A stretch of DNA of 10,328 nucleotides from Bacteroidota bacterium (GTDB lineage Bacteria > Bacteroidota > Ignavibacteria > UBA10030). Shown piece after piece: positions 6,741-10,328 of this stretch; positions within the stretch are counted from its first letter, which is position 1; each line of letters opens with the position of its first letter. Where the stretch lies: the NCBI GenBank assembly GCA_003519375.1, contig DOWV01000307.1:1-10328 (forward strand), in the 5' to 3' direction. A program made the translations under genes and the position numbers. The notes below the pieces were generated by a model that saw only the letters and a program-made list of their open reading frames with translations, ran no database searches and was not told where the DNA came from.

Positions 6741-7322
6741 ATGTCATCATCTGAAAAAACACTCACGATTGACAACGCCGCAGTCCATAAAAGGACGATC
6801 GTTGCCAGGGAGGCTCAGCCGTACTGGAATCCGTACATCGCGGGTTTGGGGCTGGGCCTGGTACTCCTGAGCTCGTTCGTCATCATGGGACGCGGCCTTG
6901 GAGCTTCCGGAGCATTCTCTTCGCTCCTGGCGGCGACAGTTAATACAGTCACCCCTTCACATCCCGCTTCGAACAGCTTCTACGCTGAATATCTCGGAGA
7001 TGGGACGAAGAGTCCGCTCAAGGACTGGCTGGTGTTCGAGGTTCTCGGAGCGATCGCCGGCGGCTTCATCTCCGGACTTCTCGCAGGTAGAGTCAGGAAA
7101 ACAGTCGAAAAAGGTCCCAGGATCTCCGTTCGCACTCGTTTTGTCTTTGCGTTCGCCGGCGGAATCCTCATGGGTTTCGGCGCAAAGCTGGCGCGAGGAT
7201 GCACGAGCGGTCAGGCACTGACCGGTGGCGCTTTGCTGGGACTCGGCAGTTGGGCGTTCATGCTGGCAGTGTTCGGGGGGGCTTATGCATTCGCATACTT
7301 TGTCAGGAGGCAATGGACATGA
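6741..7322 (+). CDS. YeeE/YedE-family half-size sulfur-compound permease, first subunit
   Basis: A 193-residue membrane protein with a soluble N-terminus and hydrophobic segments near residues 31-50, 97-115, 133-148 and 161-187. The conserved GFGAKLARGCTSGQALTGG region (145-163), with its only cysteine at 154, is the signature of the YeeE/YedE (Sulf_transp) family. Full-length members such as TsuA import thiosulfate through a line of conserved cysteines. Here the family's two repeats are encoded as two small proteins, as in PmpA/PmpB-type pairs, and the partner starts in a 4-base ATGA overlap. A long loop between segments 1 and 2 (about 51-95) contains no cysteine. Placement after psrC argues for movement of thiosulfate or another reduced sulfur species. 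Direction and substrate are inference. Confidence 0.87.
   Translation: MSSSEKTLTIDNAAVHKRTIVAREAQPYWNPYIAGLGLGLVLLSSFVIMGRGLGASGAFSSLLAATVNTVTPSHPASNSFYAEYLGDGTKSPLKDWLVFEVLGAIAGGFISGLLAGRVRKTVEKGPRISVRTRFVFAFAGGILMGFGAKLARGCTSGQALTGGALLGLGSWAFMLAVFGGAYAFAYFVRRQWT
7305..7310 (+). promoter_or_regulatory. Ribosome binding site deciding the start of the second permease gene
   Basis: AGGAGG lies 8 bases before ATG 7319 and only 2 bases before ATG 7313. This makes 7319, in an ATGA overlap with the previous stop, the likely start. Confidence 0.8.
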
Positions 7323-7918
7323 ACGCACCGTTCTTCAAGTTCGGACTCTTCGGCGATGACGTGAGTCTCATCGTCGCCTTCGTCATCGGCATCGGATTCG
7401 GCTTTTTTCTTGAGCGGGCCGGGTTCGGGAGCGGGAGGAAACTCGCCGCCCAATTCTATTTCACCGATCTCACGGTCTTCAAGGTCATGTTCACCGCCAT
7501 TATTACCGCGATGGTCGGCCTGTTCTGGCTCTCATGGGTCGGGCTCGTCGATCTCTCGCTTGTCTACGTCACTCCAACCTACATCGTGCCCCAAGTCGTG
7601 GGCGGATTGATCCTCGGCGTCGGCTTCGTCGTCGGTGGTTATTGTCCCGGGACCTCTTGCGTAGCGGCGGCGACGGGAAAGTTGGACGCATTCGTTTACC
7701 TCGGCGGCATTATCGTCGGCATCTTCGTTTTTGGAGAGGTCTTCCCTCTCGTTGCGGGGTTTTATGAGTCGACTCCCATGGGGCAGGTGACAGTCCCTCA
7801 ACATCTCGGAATGCCGTACGGAATCATGGTGTTTCTTGTTGTCCTGACGGCGGTCGGAGGTTTCGCAGGGGCGTCGTGGATTGAAAAGAAAATGGCCACG
7901 AAGGTTAAGGAGTCCTGA
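7319..7918 (+). CDS. YeeE/YedE-family half-size sulfur-compound permease, second subunit
   Basis: A 199-residue membrane protein with hydrophobic segments near residues 15-32, 56-76, 92-107, 122-146 and 167-186. GFGFFLERAGFGSGRKLAAQ (26-45) and GGYCPGTSCVAAATGKLDA (106-124, Cys109 and Cys114) are YeeE/YedE-family signatures, and the CPGTSC pair is placed where sulfur-binding cysteines of the transporter occur. It pairs with the preceding half-size protein (Cys154) to make a full transporter. The longer frame beginning at 7199 is rejected because its first 40 residues overlap the first permease and the ribosome site fits 7319. The following rhodanese-like gene starts 2 bases after its stop. 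Confidence 0.88.
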   Translation: MNAPFFKFGLFGDDVSLIVAFVIGIGFGFFLERAGFGSGRKLAAQFYFTDLTVFKVMFTAIITAMVGLFWLSWVGLVDLSLVYVTPTYIVPQVVGGLILGVGFVVGGYCPGTSCVAAATGKLDAFVYLGGIIVGIFVFGEVFPLVAGFYESTPMGQVTVPQHLGMPYGIMVFLVVLTAVGGFAGASWIEKKMATKVKES

Positions 7919-7920
7919 CC

Positions 7921-8574
7921 ATGAAATTCTCATTGAACAACCTGACAATCAATCAGAAACTGGCGCTGATCATCGGTTCCCTTGGATTTCTGGCGGTCTT
8001 CGCCGGCTCTCCGTACAAGGGCTTCACAAGCACGATCGACTCCGAGGAACTCGCTACGATCGTGGAAAAGGAAGTAGATCACGTCCCTCCCGAGGAACTC
8101 GCCGGATGGATCATCACAGGGAAGGCAGACTACCGCCTTATCGATTTGAGGAAGGAATCGGAGTTTTTAGAATACCATATACCGACCGCAGAGAACATCC
8201 AGCTTCCGTCGATCAGCGACGGACAATTGAACAGAACTGAGAAGATCATTCTGTACTCGGATGGAGGGATCCATTCTGCCCAGGCGTGGTTTCTTCTCAA
8301 AGCGAATGGATATAAGGGTGTCTACATACTCCGCGGCGGACTTGAGGACTGGAAAGACAAGATCCTCTTCCCGAGGCTTCCTGACAACGCACCTCCCACC
8401 GAGGTAGCGGCTTTCGAAAAAGCGAAACTCGTGAGCACATTCTTTGGGGGAAGCCCGCAAATCGGAGGAGCAGCGGCATCAGGTGTTCCCGCCATGGCTC
8501 TTCCGAAACTCGAAGCACCTGCCGGAGTCCAGCCGAAGGCAGGAGCAGCAAAGAAGAAGAAAGAGGGTTGTTGA
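7921..8574 (+). CDS. Membrane-anchored rhodanese-fold protein with Ser at the catalytic position and a lone C-terminal Cys
   Basis: This 217-residue protein has an N-terminal hydrophobic anchor (about 14-29), so the rest is probably periplasmic. A single rhodanese domain covers about 55-147: YRLIDLRKESEFLEYHIPTAENI (71-93) and the active loop ILYSDGGIHSAQAW (110-123), then YILRGGLEDW (135-144). In catalytic rhodaneses the loop begins with Cys (YCxxG); here it is Ser113 (codon 8257-8259). The only cysteine in the protein is its last residue, 217, at the end of an Ala/Pro/Gly-rich tail finishing KKKKEGC. The design recalls swinging-arm sulfur carriers such as SoxY or DsrC, which also use a C-terminal cysteine, but similarity is in principle only. 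AAGGAG lies 8 bases before the ATG. Operon position points to binding or passing sulfur from the permease or reductase. Confidence 0.85.
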   Translation: MKFSLNNLTINQKLALIIGSLGFLAVFAGSPYKGFTSTIDSEELATIVEKEVDHVPPEELAGWIITGKADYRLIDLRKESEFLEYHIPTAENIQLPSISDGQLNRTEKIILYSDGGIHSAQAWFLLKANGYKGVYILRGGLEDWKDKILFPRLPDNAPPTEVAAFEKAKLVSTFFGGSPQIGGAAASGVPAMALPKLEAPAGVQPKAGAAKKKKEGC

Positions 8575-8582
8575 ACCAGCTC

Positions 8583-8614
8583 TTGACTCAGTGCCGAACC
8601 AGTCGTAGTTTAAT
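8583..8614 (+). promoter_or_regulatory. Possible internal promoter before the CMD-like/mobA genes
   Basis: TTGACT (8583-8588) is followed after 17 bases by TAGTTT (8606-8611) or after 20 bases by TTTAAT (8609-8614). The 86-base gap is the only sizeable break in the rightward gene string, so an extra promoter here is plausible, but the -10 options are imperfect. Confidence 0.25.
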
Positions 8615-8660
8615 GTCCATGAAGCCAACAAGATGTGGAATCTGACGGAAGGAGAACAAG

Positions 8661-8990
8661 ATGAGGAAGATACCGAAGCGGTACCGGGAATTCACAAAGA
8701 AGTATCGGGACATTGCCAAGGCGTATGAGGAACTCGGCGCCGCCTGTCACGCTGCAGGCCCGCTTGACGACAAAACGAGAGCTCTCGTGAAACTTGCAAT
8801 CTCCATCGGTGCGCGGCTCGAGGGCGGCACACATTCTCACGTCCGAAAAGCGCTCGATGCAGGCGCGAGCAAAGAGGAACTGCGACACGTTGCATTGCTG
8901 GCCATTCAGACGATCGGATTCCCTCCCGCTATGGCTGCTATGAGCTGGATCGATGATATCGTGAACCCGGACGGACGCCCGAGGAGCTGA
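8661..8990 (+). CDS. Carboxymuconolactone-decarboxylase-family (AhpD-like fold) protein lacking CxxC
   Basis: A 109-residue helical protein of the CMD family. The core GARLEGGTHSHVRKALDAGA (50-69), followed by KEELRHVALLAIQTIGFP (71-88), matches the family helix pair. AhpD-type members carry CxxC before the His for peroxide defence; here the stretch is GGTHSH, so thiol-disulfide activity of that type is not expected. The only cysteine is Cys29. The real substrate is unknown. AAGGAG stands 6 bases before the ATG. The stop overlaps the mobA start by one base (TGATG), so the two are translationally coupled, although no known biochemical link ties this family to molybdenum cofactor. Confidence 0.85.
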   Translation: MRKIPKRYREFTKKYRDIAKAYEELGAACHAAGPLDDKTRALVKLAISIGARLEGGTHSHVRKALDAGASKEELRHVALLAIQTIGFPPAMAAMSWIDDIVNPDGRPRS

Positions 8991-9598
8991 TGCCGCTTCG
9001 AAGCGACATCATCGGTGTGGTCCTTGCCGGCGGAGCAAGCTCCCGCATGGGAACGGACAAAGCACTTCTCCCGCTCGGAGGTGCACCGATCATCACATAC
9101 GCTGCCAAAGCTCTTTCGAGTGTGTTCTCCGAAGTCGTCGTCTCGTCTGGCAGCGGGAAGCGGTATGCCTTTCTCGGCCTGAACGAGATCTCCGATGTTT
9201 TCAATGACTCCGGACCGCTCGGCGGGATTCATGCTTCGTTACTCGCCGCAGAGCGCCGCCCCGTATTCGTGGTCGCCTGTGACCTCCCCTTCGTGAACCG
9301 GGAACTTGTCGAATATGTACTTGCGCACGGTGAGCCGACTCGGACAAGGATCGCCGAATCAGAAGGAAGGCTCCAGCCGCTTTTCGGGTTGTACGACCCC
9401 AACATACTTCCTCACGTGGAGCAATGTCTACAGAAGGGACTCCTGAGCGTGGTAAAAGCACTCAGGGGCTTCGAACACGATGTCGTACCAATCGGACCTC
9501 TCCTCTCTTTCTATCGTCCGAATATGTTTCAGAACATCAACACTTTATCCGAGTATCATTCCACCTCGGGGAGTTCTTTCGAAAGACATGAACCGTAG
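8990..9598 (+). CDS. mobA: Molybdenum cofactor guanylyltransferase MobA
   Basis: This 202-residue protein has the MobA nucleotidyltransferase signature LAGGASSRMGTDKALLPLGG (12-31), GPLGGI (75-80), the metal-binding ACDLPF (96-101), EGRLQPLFGLYD (125-136) and a C-terminal NINT (182-185). MobA joins GMP from GTP to Mo-molybdopterin, producing the guanine dinucleotide cofactor used by DMSO-reductase-superfamily enzymes such as the molybdoenzyme encoded upstream at 2988-5180. It acts in the cytoplasm, before Tat export of the folded enzyme. The ATG overlaps the preceding stop by one base, with GAGGAG just upstream. The extreme C-terminus (STSGSSFERHEP) is hydrophilic and overlaps the next gene. 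Confidence 0.93.
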   Translation: MPLRSDIIGVVLAGGASSRMGTDKALLPLGGAPIITYAAKALSSVFSEVVVSSGSGKRYAFLGLNEISDVFNDSGPLGGIHASLLAAERRPVFVVACDLPFVNRELVEYVLAHGEPTRTRIAESEGRLQPLFGLYDPNILPHVEQCLQKGLLSVVKALRGFEHDVVPIGPLLSFYRPNMFQNINTLSEYHSTSGSSFERHEP

Positions 9599-10328
9599 AA
9601 TCCCCATATCCAAAAAGCCTCTCTCGGTCGAACACGCCAGGGAGCTGCTGCGTATGGTTCGGCTGGTGAGCTTCAAGACGGGTGAATTTGTAACCATCCT
9701 CCCTTCGCTCGGCGGGCGCGTGCACGAAATCGTTCTGAAGGCCGGCAAGAGACGCTTCTCGATACTCGAATCACCGCAGAGCGCTGCCGACATCATCAAG
9801 AATGATCACTTCGCGGGCGCCAAGTTAATCCCCTTTGCGGGCCGCATCCCCGAAGCCAAGTACGAGTTTGGCGGGAAAGCCCACAGGCTGACCGTAGATC
9901 CAAGAGGCAATTTTGCAATTCACGGATTCGTCACCGACAAACTGTTCCGAATTGCGAAATCAACAGCTGGTGCCGATCACGCCTCGGTCGTACTCGAATA
10001 TACTCACCATGGGAAGACCAAGGGATATCCCTTCAAGTTTTTCGTGCGGCTGACGTTTTCGCTCAAGAACAGCGTCTTTAGCTGCACGACGGAAATCCGC
10101 AATATCGATTCCAAACCATTACCTGTCGGAGACGGTTGGCATCCATATTTCAGGACTTCAGGTCCGATCGGAAAGATGTTTCTCTCTCTCCCTTCCCATT
10201 CAGTTGTCGAAGTCACGCCTCTCTTCAAGGTCCCCACCGGCAGGACCATCAAGTCGGCCCCCGGAAGAGTGATCATTCCGCTGAATCGAAAAGAAATGGA
10301 TTCGGTTTTTGATTTCGGAGAGAAGCAG
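9588..10328 (+). CDS. Aldose 1-epimerase-like protein, partial (runs off right edge)
   Basis: The 247 visible codons contain galactose-mutarotase-superfamily motifs: LPSLGGRVHEIVL (38-50), GAKLIPFAGRIPEAKYEF (77-94), NFAIHGFV (108-115) with a probable catalytic His, and GDGWHPYF (182-189) with the second conserved His. The catalytic Glu expected near the C-terminus lies outside the window. The family interconverts sugar anomers, but several branches act on other sugars or sugar phosphates, so the substrate is open. ATG 9588 gives an 11-base overlap with mobA and no close ribosome site; ATG 9654 (Met23) follows AGGGAG by 9 bases and may be the true start. It has no evident link to sulfur metabolism and may simply share the transcript. 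Confidence 0.87.
   Translation, partial: MNRRIPISKKPLSVEHARELLRMVRLVSFKTGEFVTILPSLGGRVHEIVLKAGKRRFSILESPQSAADIIKNDHFAGAKLIPFAGRIPEAKYEFGGKAHRLTVDPRGNFAIHGFVTDKLFRIAKSTAGADHASVVLEYTHHGKTKGYPFKFFVRLTFSLKNSVFSCTTEIRNIDSKPLPVGDGWHPYFRTSGPIGKMFLSLPSHSVVEVTPLFKVPTGRTIKSAPGRVIIPLNRKEMDSVFDFGEKQ

Noticed and set aside
8575..8660. Terminator between the rhodanese-like gene and the CMD-like gene
   Set aside because: No GC-rich hairpin followed by a T-run is visible, so readthrough into the mobA group remains possible.

Overview
The window reads as a chromosomal piece of a Gram-negative, probably anaerobic or facultatively anaerobic bacterium of moderate GC content. The gene style (split YeeE/YedE permeases, a membrane-anchored rhodanese ending in Lys-Lys-Lys-Lys-Glu-Gly-Cys, an HspR-type MerR regulator with a cysteine-rich tail) makes me think of the Bacteroidota/Chlorobiota/Ignavibacteriota group. 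That placement is a guess from gene style, not a database result.

Left part (1-2113, minus strand). A two-gene unit is transcribed leftwards. First comes an eight-helix membrane protein of unknown function, split into two reading frames by an apparent one-base deletion near 1341-1350. Twelve bases later comes an AAA+ protein of the sigma-54 activator type (NtrC family) with a Fis-type helix-turn-helix, which runs off the left edge. This AAA+ protein has lost the GAFTGA loop and both arginine-finger positions, so it probably does not remodel sigma-54 holoenzyme in the usual way.

Divergent intergenic region (2114-2481). It carries several short perfect palindromes and, at its right end, a 28-bp inverted repeat with CTTGA/TCAAG half sites. 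This resembles the HAIR operator of HspR-type regulators and overlaps the start of the rightward operon.

Main part (2482-8574, plus strand). A tightly packed operon with small gaps or overlaps encodes a sulfur-respiration module: a MerR/HspR-like regulator with a two-CW-like cysteine domain; a Tat-exported molybdopterin oxidoreductase of the thiosulfate/polysulfide reductase type (PsrA/PhsA-like); its four-cluster ferredoxin subunit (PsrB-like); its NrfD/PsrC-like membrane quinol subunit; two half-size YeeE/YedE sulfur-compound permeases; and a membrane-anchored rhodanese-fold protein whose catalytic cysteine is serine and whose only cysteine is its last residue. A reasonable model is that quinol oxidation at the NrfD subunit feeds electrons through the Fe-S subunit to a periplasmic molybdenum site that reduces polysulfide, thiosulfate or a similar compound. 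The permease pair and rhodanese-like protein would handle sulfur substrate or product. The regulator would respond to redox or sulfur state through its cysteines.

Right part (8661-10328, plus strand). After an 86-base gap with a possible promoter come a carboxymuconolactone-decarboxylase-family protein without the redox CxxC, MobA (which makes the guanine dinucleotide form of the molybdenum cofactor the reductase needs), and the start of an aldose-1-epimerase-like protein cut by the right edge. These genes overlap at their ends and probably form one transcript. No tRNA, rRNA, CRISPR array, insertion sequence or convincing intrinsic terminator was seen.
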